Source of the DNA: Kribbella sp. VKM Ac-2568
GTDB lineage: Bacteria > Actinomycetota > Actinomycetes > Propionibacteriales > Kribbellaceae
Reading direction: 5' to 3'
Assembly: GCF_004345365.1 (NCBI RefSeq)
Contig: NZ_SLVF01000006.1
Location: 434,001 to 498,000, forward strand
Length of the DNA stretch: 64,000 nt
The translations under genes were made by a program, and so were the position numbers. This document shows, piece after piece, positions 43,978-53,289 of the stretch. Every line of letters starts with the position of its first letter. Position 1 is the first letter of the stretch. The notes below the pieces were generated by a model. The model was not told the DNA's origin, searched no databases, and saw only the letters and a program-made list of their open reading frames with translations.

Positions 43978-45317
43978 CCGAACTCCTCTTCCCCCTGGGC
44001 GGTCGTCGAGCCTGGGCGGTGTGGGCGACTGCTGTCTTCACCTACCTGGTCACCGTGCTGCACCGCGGCTCCATGAGCGTCGCCGGTCTGCAGGCGGCCG
44101 AGCGGTTCGACATCTCCGCCTCGGCGCTGGCGAGCTTCACCGTCGTGCAGTTGACCGTGTACGCCGCGATGCAGGTGCCCGTCGGCATCCTGCTGGACCG
44201 GTACGGCTCGAAGCGGCTGTTGATCGCTGCCTCGGTGCTGCTCTTCGCAGCGCAGTCCGCCTTCAGCCTGGTCGACTCCTACCCGGCAGCCCTCGCGGCC
44301 CGGGCGGTCCTCGGCGTCGGCGACGCCCTCGTGTTCATCAGCGTGCTCCGGGTGGTGATGTCCTGGTTCCCGGCCCTCCGGCAGCCGGTGATGTCGCAGA
44401 CCACCGGCATGCTCGGCGGTGTCGGAGCGATCGTGTCGACCGTGCCGATGGCGGCGGCGTTCCACTCGTTCGGCTGGACCGGCACCTTCGCCGGCGCGAG
44501 CGTGCTCAGCCTGCTGACCGGTCTCGCCGTGATCTTCCTGCTCAAGGACAGCCCGTACGACGAACCGCTGCACCGGGCGAAGCACTCGCTCACCCACGTA
44601 CGGCGGAACCTGCGGCGGGCGTGGAAGGAGCCGGGCACCCGGCTCGGGTTGTGGACGCACTTCACCACCAGCTTCGCCGGCGGCACGTTCGGCCTGCTCT
44701 GGGGCTACCCGTTCCTCGTAAAGGGGCAGGGCGTGGCACCGACGACCGCGGCGGCGATGCTGATCCTGCCAGTGCTCGCCGGACTGTTCTACGGCCCGCT
44801 GGTCGGCCGGTACGCGGCGCGCTTCCCGTTCTACCGCTCGTGGATCGTGCTGGCCGTGATCGGCGGATCCGCGTTCATGTGGACCGTCGTGCTGCTCTGG
44901 CCCGGCCGGGCTCCGATGCCGGTCCTGCTCCTGCTGATCGTCGTCCAGGCCGCCGGTGGTCCCGGGTCGATGCTCGGCCTGGACTACGCGCGGACCTTCA
45001 ACCCGACCACCCGGTTCGGGGCGGCGAACGGGATGGTCAACACCGGTGGCTTCATCGCCATGCTGATCTGTATCGGCATGGTCGGCGTGCTGCTGGACGT
45101 CTCCTCCGGCGGCGCGGCGCAGACCCTCACCGACTTCAAGTGGGCGCTGACCTTCCAGTACGTGCTGTGGGCGATCGGCACCGTCCAGATCCTGCGGTAC
45201 CGCCGCCGGGCCCGGGCGACGCTGGCCCGCTACAACCCGGAGATCTACGAAGCCCTCCGCGCCAACCAGATCGTGCCGCTCAAGGCCGACACCGCAGAGT
45301 TCGCAAAGGTGAGCTGA
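43974..45317 (+). CDS. MFS transporter
   Basis: 447 residues from GTG 43974. Twelve membrane helices with MFS signature sequences: RGSMSVAGLQAAERFDISASALASFTVVQLTVYAAMQVPVGILLDRYGSKRLL (the D-R-x-G-S-K-R loop 2-3 motif) and RAVLGVGDALVFISVLRVVMSWFP. The pattern resembles the nitrate/nitrite-porter-like and organic-acid MFS groups. Substrate unknown; with an FCD regulator a carboxylate is plausible. Confidence 0.9.
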   Translation: MTELLFPLGGRRAWAVWATAVFTYLVTVLHRGSMSVAGLQAAERFDISASALASFTVVQLTVYAAMQVPVGILLDRYGSKRLLIAASVLLFAAQSAFSLVDSYPAALAARAVLGVGDALVFISVLRVVMSWFPALRQPVMSQTTGMLGGVGAIVSTVPMAAAFHSFGWTGTFAGASVLSLLTGLAVIFLLKDSPYDEPLHRAKHSLTHVRRNLRRAWKEPGTRLGLWTHFTTSFAGGTFGLLWGYPFLVKGQGVAPTTAAAMLILPVLAGLFYGPLVGRYAARFPFYRSWIVLAVIGGSAFMWTVVLLWPGRAPMPVLLLLIVVQAAGGPGSMLGLDYARTFNPTTRFGAANGMVNTGGFIAMLICIGMVGVLLDVSSGGAAQTLTDFKWALTFQYVLWAIGTVQILRYRRRARATLARYNPEIYEALRANQIVPLKADTAEFAKVS

Positions 45318-45419
45318 GACAGGCTGACAGCGCCTGGCACGGGCTCTCAGTCCAGTGCCAGGCCGGTGTCAGCGGTGAGGCGCACGGTAGTCCCAGTAAC
45401 AGTCAGCTGGGAGGAACCG

Positions 45420-46406
45420 ATGTCCACAACGAACCACCTCGCCATCCGGGCCGAGGGTCTGGTCAAGAAATATGGCAGCACCACCGCACTCGACGGCGTC
45501 GACCTGAGCGTGCCGACCGGCACCGTGCTCGGCGTGCTCGGACCGAACGGCGCCGGCAAGACCACCGCCGTCCGCATCCTCGGCACGCTGCTGCGTCCGG
45601 ATGCCGGCCACGCGACCGTCGGCGGGTACGACGTGGTCCGCGAGGCGCCGCGGGTCCGCGAGATCATCGGCCTGACGGGGCAGTACGCGTCCGTCGACGA
45701 GGACATGTCCGGCCGCCGCAACCTGGTCATGATCGGCCGCCTGCTCGGCAACAACCGCGAGCAGGCCCGGGCCCGGGCGGACGAACTGCTCGAGCGGTTC
45801 GAACTGTCCGACGCCGGCGACCGGATCGCCAAGACGTACTCCGGCGGCATGCGCCGGCGGCTCGACCTCGCCGCCAGCCTGGTCGGCAACCCGAGCATCC
45901 TGTACCTCGACGAGCCGACCACCGGGCTCGATCCCCATGCCCGCAACGGGGTCTGGGACACCGTGCGCAACCTGGTCCTCGACGGCACCACCGTGCTGCT
46001 GACCACGCAGTACCTGGAGGAGGCCGACGCGCTGGCCGACTCGATCATGGTCTTCGACAAGGGCAAGGTCGTCGCCTCCGGGCGTCCAGCCGAGCTGAAG
46101 GCCCAGGCCGGCAAGCAGTCGCTCGACGTCCGTCCGGCCGAGCCGGGGCACCTCGAGCGGGTCGCCGCGATCGTCTCCGAGTCCGTCGGCGTGCGGCCGA
46201 CCGTCGACGTCGTCAACGCACTCGTCAGCGTGCCGGTCTCCGACGGATCCTCGATGCCGGTGGTGGTCCGCCGGCTCGACGAGGCCGGGATCGCCGTCAC
46301 CGAACTGTCCCTGCGGCTGCCGAGCCTGGACGAGGTCTTCCTCGCCCTGACCGGACACGCGGCCGAAGAAGAGAGCACCGCAGTACTGGAAGGAGCGGGC
46401 CGATGA
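45420..46406 (+). CDS. DrrA-like ABC exporter ATPase
   Basis: 328 residues from ATG 45420 with GGGAGG upstream. Walker A GPNGAGKTT (about 37-45), signature YSGGMRRRLDLA, Walker B ILYLDEPTTGLDP, then LLTTQYLEEADALADSIMVFDKGKVVASG. The extra C-terminal domain (about 240-328), ending LSLRLPSLDEVFLALTGH, is typical of daunorubicin-resistance DrrA proteins. Forms an efflux pump with the next gene (ATGA overlap). Confidence 0.93.
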   Translation: MSTTNHLAIRAEGLVKKYGSTTALDGVDLSVPTGTVLGVLGPNGAGKTTAVRILGTLLRPDAGHATVGGYDVVREAPRVREIIGLTGQYASVDEDMSGRRNLVMIGRLLGNNREQARARADELLERFELSDAGDRIAKTYSGGMRRRLDLAASLVGNPSILYLDEPTTGLDPHARNGVWDTVRNLVLDGTTVLLTTQYLEEADALADSIMVFDKGKVVASGRPAELKAQAGKQSLDVRPAEPGHLERVAAIVSESVGVRPTVDVVNALVSVPVSDGSSMPVVVRRLDEAGIAVTELSLRLPSLDEVFLALTGHAAEEESTAVLEGAGR

Positions 46407-47221
46407 GCACCGCAACGCTTGAAGCAGCACCCGCGCACGCGGCCCACCGGAGCCGGCCGTTCGCCTGGGCGCAGCAGAGCCTGACCCTGGCCTGGCGCAA
46501 CATCGTGCGGATCCGGCAGAACCCGGAAGCGCTGGCGGACGTGACGTTCCAGCCGATCATCTTCCTGGTGCTGTTCCTCTTCGTCTTCGGTGGCGCCGTC
46601 GCCAACGGCGGCACCTGGCACGACTACCTGCCTTATCTGCTGCCGGGCCTGCTCGTGCAGACGGTGGTCTTCTCCACGATGGGCACCGGCGTCGCGCTGA
46701 ACGACGACTTCGCGAAGGGAGTGTTCGACCGCTTCCGGAGTCTGCCGATCTCGCGGATCGCGCCGCTGGTCGGCGCCGTGCTCGGGGACGCGGTCCGGTA
46801 CACGCTGTCGATCGTGATCCTGATGGGCACGGGCTTCGCGCTCGGCTTCCGGTTCGGCAACGGCGTCGGGAACGGCCTGCTGGCCTGCCTGATCGTGCTC
46901 GCCTTCGCGCTGTCCCTGTGCTGGATCTGGGTCTGGCTCGGCCTGAAGCTGCGGACCGCGCAGGGGGTGCAGGGCATCGCCTTCCTGGTGATGTTCCCGC
47001 TGACCTTCGGCAGCAACGTGTTCGTCCAGACGGACACCCTGCCCGGTTTCCTGCAGGCGTTCGTGAACGTGAACCCGGTGAAGTACCTGGTCGACACGAT
47101 GCGCGGTCTGATGCTCGGCGGCGACGTGCAGAAGCCGCTGCTGATCACGCTGGCCTGGATGGTCGGACTGGTGGCGGTGTTCGCGCCGCTGGCGATCCGC
47201 GCCTACCGGCAGCGCACCTGA
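46403..47221 (+). CDS. DrrB-like ABC-2 exporter permease
   Basis: 272 residues from ATG 46403. ABC-2 permease with six helices: DVTFQPIIFLVLFLFVFGGAVANG, FSTMGTGVALNDDFAKGVFDRFRSLPISRIAPLVGAVLGDAVRYT (the cytoplasmic coupling region of DrrB proteins) and FVQTDTLPGFLQAFVNVNPVKYLVDTMRGLMLGG. Exports hydrophobic compounds. The TetR gene downstream may regulate it. Confidence 0.93.
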   Translation: MSTATLEAAPAHAAHRSRPFAWAQQSLTLAWRNIVRIRQNPEALADVTFQPIIFLVLFLFVFGGAVANGGTWHDYLPYLLPGLLVQTVVFSTMGTGVALNDDFAKGVFDRFRSLPISRIAPLVGAVLGDAVRYTLSIVILMGTGFALGFRFGNGVGNGLLACLIVLAFALSLCWIWVWLGLKLRTAQGVQGIAFLVMFPLTFGSNVFVQTDTLPGFLQAFVNVNPVKYLVDTMRGLMLGGDVQKPLLITLAWMVGLVAVFAPLAIRAYRQRT

Positions 47222-47231
47222 GCTACGCAAG

Positions 47232-47269
47232 ACAGTGGGGGCCGAGGAATCATCCTCGGCCCTCACTGT
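47232..47269. terminator. Terminator after the drrAB-like pair
   Basis: ACAGTGGGGGCCGAGG (47232-47247), 6-nt loop, CCTCGGCCCTCACTGT (47254-47269), with a short central mismatch. Ten bases after the permease stop. Confidence 0.8.
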
Positions 47270-47475
47270 TGGTTGCCCTTGGCATTGAAGATGGTGAGCA
47301 GCTCGGGGTACTCGCGGGTCACGCCGATCGCGGCCGCGAGGAACAAGCCGGAGAACGGGCGACCGTCCATCTGCCGCCCGGCCGCCGCCAGGTCGGCCGG
47401 AGTACCCCCAGATCCCGACCTTCGTGCGCGCGGACACCCCAGCCCCAGGCGTGGCGAGCGTCGCGCGGATGCCAT
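47263..47475 (-). pseudogene. Possible gene remnant or small ORF
   Basis: A 70-codon open frame on the minus strand. Only its last 35 residues (from MDGRPFSGLF to YPELLTIFNAKGNQQ) look like natural protein; the first half is Arg-rich and resembles a shadow. The stop lies within the terminator stem, as expected for a real 3' end. I do not recognise the family. It may be the surviving tail of a lost gene. Confidence 0.25.
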
Positions 47476-47641
47476 CCAGTACTGCTCCCGGTCCGGTCTG
47501 GTTATGCCGAACGAACGATCACCCGGGATGCCCCGGGCAACGAGTGAAAACCGTTCTTTTCGCGGAAAACACGTCCGTCATGGCGAGTCGGCATGGCTAA
47601 GATGACAAGAGTTCAGGCACGGGGTATCGACAAGAGGTGCA
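47276..47641. other. Intergenic region upstream of tetR gene
   Basis: About 370 bp apart from the dubious minus-strand ORF. The last 150 bases are A/T-richer and should contain the TetR promoter. Nothing else recognised. Confidence 0.4.
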
Positions 47642-48268
47642 ATGAGCGAACCCTCCGCACGCCGCTATTCAGGACGCTCGGTCGACGAGTGGAAGGCGGC
47701 GCGACGGGAACGTCTGCTGGACGCCGCGCTGGAGCTCTTCGGGACCGAGGGCTACCCCGCGACCTCGGTGGAACGCCTGTGTGCACAGGCGAAAGTGTCG
47801 ACCCGGCACTTCTACCACGAGTTCCAGAACAAGGAAGCCGTGCTGCTCGCCGTGCATGCCCAGGTGATCGAGCTCGCGGTCCGCAGTACCGGCGAGGCGC
47901 TCAGACAGACTGCTGACGCGCACGTCGGAGAGCGGATCGGCGCGGCCGTCGAGGGCTACCTGCGGACCATCATGACGGACCTGCGCCGGGCCCGGATCTC
48001 GTTCGTCGAGGTGGTCGGCGCCAGTCCCGCGGTCGAGGAGCAGCGGATCGCCTTCCGCGAGCTGATCATCTCCAGCGTGGGCAGGATCGGCGAGGCCGCG
48101 GTCGCGCGGAACGAGATCGCGCCGAAGGACTTCCGCTTCCTCGGGCTCTGCTTCATCGGTGCGGTCAACACCGTCGTCTACGACTGGATGCTGGCCGACC
48201 CGCGGCCGCCGGAGAAGGAGGTCCAGACCGCACTCCGCAACCTGGCCGTCTCGCTGATGGTGAACTAG
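47642..48268 (+). CDS. TetR family transcriptional regulator
   Basis: 208 residues from ATG 47642. HTH at about 20-66 (RRERLLDAALELFGTEGYPATSVERLCAQAKVSTRHFYHEFQNKEAVLLAV), then a helical ligand domain. It follows the DrrAB-like pump in the same direction, so it may control drug efflux. Its stop codon overlaps the stop of the convergent AfsR-like gene. Confidence 0.9.
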   Translation: MSEPSARRYSGRSVDEWKAARRERLLDAALELFGTEGYPATSVERLCAQAKVSTRHFYHEFQNKEAVLLAVHAQVIELAVRSTGEALRQTADAHVGERIGAAVEGYLRTIMTDLRRARISFVEVVGASPAVEEQRIAFRELIISSVGRIGEAAVARNEIAPKDFRFLGLCFIGAVNTVVYDWMLADPRPPEKEVQTALRNLAVSLMVN

Positions 48269-51200
48269 GCCTTGCCCGGTGGCGTCCGCAACGTCCCGCT
48301 CGGACCGGAGCCGACTCGGACCGAACCACCGGGCTGGGTCATCCCCGCCGCGGCCCGCGGGTCAGGCAGATCCAGGCGTTTGCGGAGCTCGGCCGTCGCC
48401 TCGTCGCGGATCATCGCCGCGCCCTCGCCATACAGGGTCTCGTACCGTTCAGTGCCGAGGCTCGCCCGCAACCGCTCGACCGTGCGCCGGACGTCGGAGT
48501 CGGGCACGGTCCGCATGCCCCGCATCGCGGCGGCCAGTCCGAGGATGCGCGCGGCGACCTCGTCGCCTCCGGTCAGCGGCTCGACGTCGGCCACCGCCTC
48601 GACGATGCCCGAGGCAAGCGGCATGTCCTCGGTGCTCAGCGCGAGCTCGACCGCCTGCCTGCTGTAGTCGCGCGCCCGCTCCTGGTCGCCGCGAGTCACG
48701 CTGACCCGGCTGAGCTGGGAGAGCACCATCGCCTGCCCGTGCGGCGCGACCCGCTCGGCCTGCAGGTCGAGCATCGCGTAGGACTTCTCGGCGAGCTCCA
48801 TCGCCTCGTCCAGCCGGCCGCTCCGCCGGGCGACCGCACTCAGCCCGATCATCGCGATCCCTTGCCCACCACGGCTTCCGGTCTCCTCGGCCAGTCGCAG
48901 CGAGCGGTGCAGGTCGTGCCGCGCGCCGTCGAGGTCACCGAGCTCGGCGCGGCTCAGAGCGCACTGGGCCAGCAGCTGGGACACCCCTTCGGTGGTGCCG
49001 AGCTCGCCGATCAGCCGCAACGCCTCGGTCAGCGACGCCAGCGCGCCATCGTGGTCGCCCCTGCTGCTCTGGTAGCTGGCGAGGCCGCGCAGCGCCAGCG
49101 AGATCCCCCAGCGGTCGCCGATGGTGCGGAACCCGTCCAGCGCGACGGCCAGGTCTGCGGCCATCTGCTCGACGTCGCCCTCGTTCTCGCGGAACATCGC
49201 CGACATCATCACGGCCATGTACCGGGTCCACGGGTCGGGATGCTCGCGAGCCTCGTCCAGCTCACGAAACGAACCGGCCCGGTCCCGGCGGACCGCGGCC
49301 CAGACGGCGTTGGTGAACCGGCCGACACCGGACTCGGCGACCCGGCGGTGCCGCCGGCTGAGCATCCGGACCGAGGCGAGCCCGCGGACGGCCTGGGCGA
49401 ACGACGCCGACGGGTCCTCGCCGTTTGACAAGGTACCGAGCGAGTACAACATCAGCGTGGTCGCGCGCTGCAGCGGATCGGACTGCCCGGGCACGGCCAG
49501 TGCCGCTTCGAACCAGCTGACCGCCTCCGCCGGCCGGCCGCGCATGTTCCAGTACTCGCCGAGCACCGACACGAGCTTCAGCGCGGTCGCGGCGTCGCCG
49601 AGGTCGACCGACGACCGCAACGCGTCCAGCAGGTTCTCGTTGTCCGCGTCGAGCCTGGCGATCCACTGCAACTGCTCGCCGGTCCGCAGCTTGGGGCGTG
49701 CCTGCTGGAGCAGCCCGCCGAAGTACTCGGTGTGGGCCTCGCGGACCTGGTCGTACTCCCCGGAGGCGGCAAGCTGTTCGGCGCTGTACGCCTTCACGGT
49801 CTCGAGCATGCGGTAACGGACCGACCGGTCGTCGGCCGCTGCCTCGACGAGCGACTTGTCCACCAGGGAGGCCAGCACGCCGAGCACGGCCTCGGGTGGC
49901 AGTCCCGGACCGCTGCAGATGCGTTCGGCAGCTTCGAGAGTCGCACCGCCGGAGAAGAGCGAGAGCCGGCGGGCGACGGCCTGCTCGTCGGGATCGAGGA
50001 GCTCCCAGCTCCACTCCACGACCGCTCGCAGTGTCTGGTGTCGCGGCAGGGCGGTCCGGGAACCGCTGGTCAGCAAGCGGAAACGGTCTGTCAGCCGTTC
50101 GACGATCTGCTGCGCTGTGAGGGCCCGCAGACGGGCCGCGGCCAGCTCGATCGCCAGCGGCATGCCGTCGAGCCGGCGGCAGATCTCGGCGATCGCCTGG
50201 CGGTTGTTGTCGGTGATCGCGAAGTCCGGCCGTACGGCGCGGGCTCGGTCCACGAACAACTGCACCGAGGGATACGCGTCGTCGAGGCTGTCCACCGGCG
50301 GCAGCCCGAGGGGACCGACCTGGTGCAGGTGTTCGCCCGGGATGCTCAGTGGTTCACGGCTGGTGGTCAGCACTCGGAGCCGCGGGCAAGCAGCCAGCAA
50401 CGAGTCGACGAGGTCGGCGACCTCCTGGACCAGGTGCTCGCAGTTGTCGAGCATGAGCAGCATGCGCCGGTCGGCGATCACCTCGACCAGCCGCTCGGTC
50501 GCCGCTCGCCGGGTCGGCAGCTTCGGCGCCAGGGTGGTCTGCAGGCTCTCGACGTACTCGCTGGCGCCCAGGGCGGTCAGCAGGGTCGGGGCGACATCGG
50601 CCGCGTCACCGAGTGGGGCCAGCTCGATGAACCAGATCCCGTCGCCGGTCTGGTCCACCAGCGTCCGCCCGGTCTCGGTCGCGAGTCTCGTCTTGCCGGC
50701 GCCACCCGGGCCGACCATGGTGACGAGCCGGGTGCCGTTGCCGAGCAGCCGGGTCAGCTCGGTCACGTCGTCCGCCCGGCCCACGAAACTGGTCATCGGC
50801 GCGCGCAGGTTGCTCCGCGGTACGGGCTCAGGAGCAGCCGGTACTACGGACGCCGTGGCGGCCGGATCGATCGAGTCGCCGCGCAGTACCGCCACATGGA
50901 GCTCGCGCAGCCTGGTCCCGGGATCCGCGCCGAGCTCGTCAGCCAGGGTGGCCCGCACCCGCTCGTACGCCGCGAGGGCCTCCGCCTGGCGGCCATCGGC
51001 ATACAGGGCTCTGATCAGGAGTTCGTGCAAGCGTTCGCGGAGGGGATGGGCGACGCTGAGCCGCTCGAGCTCGGCGATCACGTCGCGCGAGTGGCCGCTC
51101 GCCACGGCCGCCTCGGCGAGGTCCTCGCCGGCGCCGAGACGCAGCTCGCTCAGCCGATCCGCCTCGATCGCGGCGAACGGGAGGTCCCGCAGATCGGTCA

Positions 51201-51606
51201 GGGCGTCGCCGCGCCAGAGCCGCTCAGCCTGGGTCAGGAGTGCCCGCGCCTGCGCCGGATCCGTGACGAGGAGCTGCCGGCCACGGCGTACCAGGTCTTC
51301 GAACTGCAGGGCGTCGACGGACTCCGGCGAGATGGTCAGCGTGTAGCCGGCCGGGCCGGACTGGACGGAGATGCTCGACTCAGTGGCGGGGAGACCGGCC
51401 CGCAGGCGTGAGACCAGCGACTGCAGCGCGTTCGCGCTCGGCGCCTCGGTGCCCCACAGACCGTCGATCAGGGTCTCGAGCCCGACCGGCCGGCCCGCGC
51501 TGAGCGCCAGGCGCGCCAGCAGTCCACGCAGCCGGACTCCGCGGACGTCCAGCGGAGAACCGTCGGCCGCCCACATCGCGAGTGGACCGAGCACCGCTAT
51601 GCGCAC
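48265..51606 (-). CDS. AfsR/SARP-like regulator with NB-ARC ATPase and TPR region
   Basis: About 1113 residues from GTG 51606 (VRIAVLGPLAMW); GTG 51654 and GTG 51594 are alternatives. Winged-helix DNA-binding domain (about 1-90: LRGLLARLALSAGRPVGLETLIDGLWG, ALQSLVSRLRAGLP), BTAD (about 95-240: ALLTQAERLWRGDALTDL, ALAAYERVRATLADELGADPGTRLRELH), ATPase (about 265-560) with P-loop VGPGGAGKTRLA and Walker B LLMLDNCEHLV plus TTSREPL, and a long TPR-like helical C terminus. Such proteins activate secondary-metabolite or stress genes; targets unknown. Confidence 0.9.
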   Translation of the reverse strand: MRIAVLGPLAMWAADGSPLDVRGVRLRGLLARLALSAGRPVGLETLIDGLWGTEAPSANALQSLVSRLRAGLPATESSISVQSGPAGYTLTISPESVDALQFEDLVRRGRQLLVTDPAQARALLTQAERLWRGDALTDLRDLPFAAIEADRLSELRLGAGEDLAEAAVASGHSRDVIAELERLSVAHPLRERLHELLIRALYADGRQAEALAAYERVRATLADELGADPGTRLRELHVAVLRGDSIDPAATASVVPAAPEPVPRSNLRAPMTSFVGRADDVTELTRLLGNGTRLVTMVGPGGAGKTRLATETGRTLVDQTGDGIWFIELAPLGDAADVAPTLLTALGASEYVESLQTTLAPKLPTRRAATERLVEVIADRRMLLMLDNCEHLVQEVADLVDSLLAACPRLRVLTTSREPLSIPGEHLHQVGPLGLPPVDSLDDAYPSVQLFVDRARAVRPDFAITDNNRQAIAEICRRLDGMPLAIELAAARLRALTAQQIVERLTDRFRLLTSGSRTALPRHQTLRAVVEWSWELLDPDEQAVARRLSLFSGGATLEAAERICSGPGLPPEAVLGVLASLVDKSLVEAAADDRSVRYRMLETVKAYSAEQLAASGEYDQVREAHTEYFGGLLQQARPKLRTGEQLQWIARLDADNENLLDALRSSVDLGDAATALKLVSVLGEYWNMRGRPAEAVSWFEAALAVPGQSDPLQRATTLMLYSLGTLSNGEDPSASFAQAVRGLASVRMLSRRHRRVAESGVGRFTNAVWAAVRRDRAGSFRELDEAREHPDPWTRYMAVMMSAMFRENEGDVEQMAADLAVALDGFRTIGDRWGISLALRGLASYQSSRGDHDGALASLTEALRLIGELGTTEGVSQLLAQCALSRAELGDLDGARHDLHRSLRLAEETGSRGGQGIAMIGLSAVARRSGRLDEAMELAEKSYAMLDLQAERVAPHGQAMVLSQLSRVSVTRGDQERARDYSRQAVELALSTEDMPLASGIVEAVADVEPLTGGDEVAARILGLAAAMRGMRTVPDSDVRRTVERLRASLGTERYETLYGEGAAMIRDEATAELRKRLDLPDPRAAAGMTQPGGSVRVGSGPSGTLRTPPGKA

Positions 51607-51689
51607 TCCTCCAGCCTCCCACACGACCCCGCTCAAACCCCTGTCGTTTGTCACCTGCGGTGGTCCTCGGCATGGCTTACTGTCGGCTG

Positions 51690-53036
51690 GTGACCGAGAT
51701 CTCCGCTCAGACCAGTTCCGCGCTCAGCCGGATCCTCGCCGAACGACAGACCAAGGGGCGGGTGCCCGGCATCGTGGGCGCCGTCGCCCGGGCCGGTGCG
51801 CTGGCCTGGTCCGACGGGGTGGGATCGGCCGACCTGGCCGCCCCCGGGATGGCGCCGACCGCCGATACCCAGTACCTGATCGCCTCGCACAGCAAGACCT
51901 TCACCGCGGTCGCGATCATGGCGCTGCGCGACGAGGGCAAGCTCAGCCTGGACGACACGATCGAGCAGTTCATCCCGGAGAGCAAACACGAGGGCATCAC
52001 CCTCCGGCAGATGCTCAGTCACATCAGCGGCATGCAGCGCGAACCCGTCGGCGACGTCTGGGACCAGATGACGTTCCCGGACCGCCGCGAACTCGTCAGC
52101 GGCTGGAACGGGGCCGAGCGGATCGGCAAGCCGCACCACCGGTTCCACTACTCGAACCTGGTCTACTCGATGCTCGGCGAGATCGTCGCCCGGCTCGACG
52201 GACGGTCGTGGTACGAGTCGATCCAGGCCCGGATCCTCCAACCGCTCGAGCTGACCCGGACCACGGTCGGCATGGACGGCGGTCCCGCCGCCAAGGGGTA
52301 CTACGTGCCGCCGTTCTCCGACGTACCGGTCGACGAGCCGCTGATCGACATCGGCGCGATGGACGCCTGCGGCGGGCTGGCCAGTACTGCGAACGACCTC
52401 GCCAAATGGATGATGTTCATCGCCGACCCGGTCGCGGAGGTGCTCTCCAAGGACACCGTCGAGGAGATGTGCCAGCCGCAGATCATGGCCGACGTGGACC
52501 GCTGGCAACTCGGCATCGGCCTCGGGTTCATGCTGTTCCGCCGCGGCGAGCGGGTCTTCGTCGGCCACACCGGCGGCATGCCCGGCCACATCACCGGCAG
52601 CTTCGTGCACCGCCCCTCCGGCACCGCCGGCATCACGCTGATGAACACCACCTCGGCGCCCGACCCCGCCGCGATCGCCACCGACCTGCTGATCAAGGTC
52701 CTCGAGGACGACCCCGAACCGCCGACCGCCTGGACCCCCGGCACCGAGGTCCCCGCCGACCTGGCCGGCGTCCTGGGCACCTGGTTCTCCGAAGGCAGCC
52801 CGTTCACCTTCTCGGTCAAGAACGGCACCCTCCAGGCCACCGCCCAAGGCGCCCCCGACTGGAAGCCGCCCGCCGTCTTCGAGAAGGTCTCCGAAGACGT
52901 CTACCGCACGATCTCCGGCCGGGAAACCGGCGAACTCCTCCGCATCACCCGAGACGCCACCAACACCCCCACCACCCTCCACTGGGCCACCTACCTCTGC
53001 ACCCGAGCCCCCCTCGCCTTCGGCGAATGGCTCTGA
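51690..53036 (+). CDS. Class C beta-lactamase-fold serine hydrolase
   Basis: 448 residues from GTG 51690; an in-frame ATG lies at 51672. A TACTGT box six bases before the GTG would suit a leaderless transcript. Catalytic SxxK is in ASHSKTFTAV (about 65), YxN in HYSNLVY (about 155), and the KTG-box equivalent in GHTGGMPGH (about 295). No signal peptide is visible, so it is probably cytoplasmic and an esterase or peptidase rather than a beta-lactamase. The C-terminal 100 residues form an extra domain (PPTAWTPGTEVPADLAGVLGTWFSEGSPFTFSVKNG). Confidence 0.87.
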   Translation: MTEISAQTSSALSRILAERQTKGRVPGIVGAVARAGALAWSDGVGSADLAAPGMAPTADTQYLIASHSKTFTAVAIMALRDEGKLSLDDTIEQFIPESKHEGITLRQMLSHISGMQREPVGDVWDQMTFPDRRELVSGWNGAERIGKPHHRFHYSNLVYSMLGEIVARLDGRSWYESIQARILQPLELTRTTVGMDGGPAAKGYYVPPFSDVPVDEPLIDIGAMDACGGLASTANDLAKWMMFIADPVAEVLSKDTVEEMCQPQIMADVDRWQLGIGLGFMLFRRGERVFVGHTGGMPGHITGSFVHRPSGTAGITLMNTTSAPDPAAIATDLLIKVLEDDPEPPTAWTPGTEVPADLAGVLGTWFSEGSPFTFSVKNGTLQATAQGAPDWKPPAVFEKVSEDVYRTISGRETGELLRITRDATNTPTTLHWATYLCTRAPLAFGEWL

Positions 53037-53102
53037 CTTGCTGAGGGCGTAGACCGGTCGCTACGTTGAGCACAACCGTCGGTCGCCCAGGCGATTGAGC
53101 GC

Positions 53103-53126
53103 GAGGCCCCACTCCGGTGGGGCCTC
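53103..53126 (+). terminator. Intrinsic terminator of the serine hydrolase gene
   Basis: GAGGCCCCAC (53103-53112), loop TCCG, GTGGGGCCTC (53117-53126), followed by TCCCTTTCC. A 10-bp perfect stem with a pyrimidine-rich exit. Confidence 0.88.
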
Positions 53127-53152
53127 TCCCTTTCCACGGTGTCGGGAGATGA

Positions 53153-53168
53153 GGCGTTCGCGAACGCC
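53153..53168. promoter_or_regulatory. Palindrome GGCGTTCGCGAACGCC upstream of the NYN gene
   Basis: Perfect 16-bp palindrome. Its core TTCGCGAA recurs at 53268-53275, 15 bases before the NYN start codon, so the two may be a pair of operator sites. Confidence 0.4.
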
Positions 53169-53188
53169 CAAACCGGTACGCACAAAAA

Positions 53189-53212
53189 AACGACCCCCGC
53201 GAGGGGGTCGTT
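53189..53212 (-). terminator. Canonical minus-strand terminator
   Basis: AACGACCCCC (53189-53198), loop GCGA, GGGGGTCGTT (53203-53212). On the minus strand the stem runs into seven T residues. No minus-strand gene starts between here and the NYN gene, so it ends either read-through from the DinB genes or a short antisense RNA. Confidence 0.75.
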
Positions 53213-53289
53213 CTAGCCGGGCGTACCGGCATGGGACAACTACGGTACCACGCCGCTCGTACGCGCATTCGCGAACAGGAGAGCACGGC

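Noticed and set aside
43943..47221. 1092-codon plus-strand open frame
   Set aside because: Only its last 272 codons are a real gene (the DrrB-like permease). The rest is an Arg/Gly-rich shadow of the MFS and DrrA genes in another frame.
51582..51690. Longer start of the serine hydrolase
   Set aside because: The added residues are Arg/Pro-rich, are antisense to the AfsR-like gene start and match no family N terminus.
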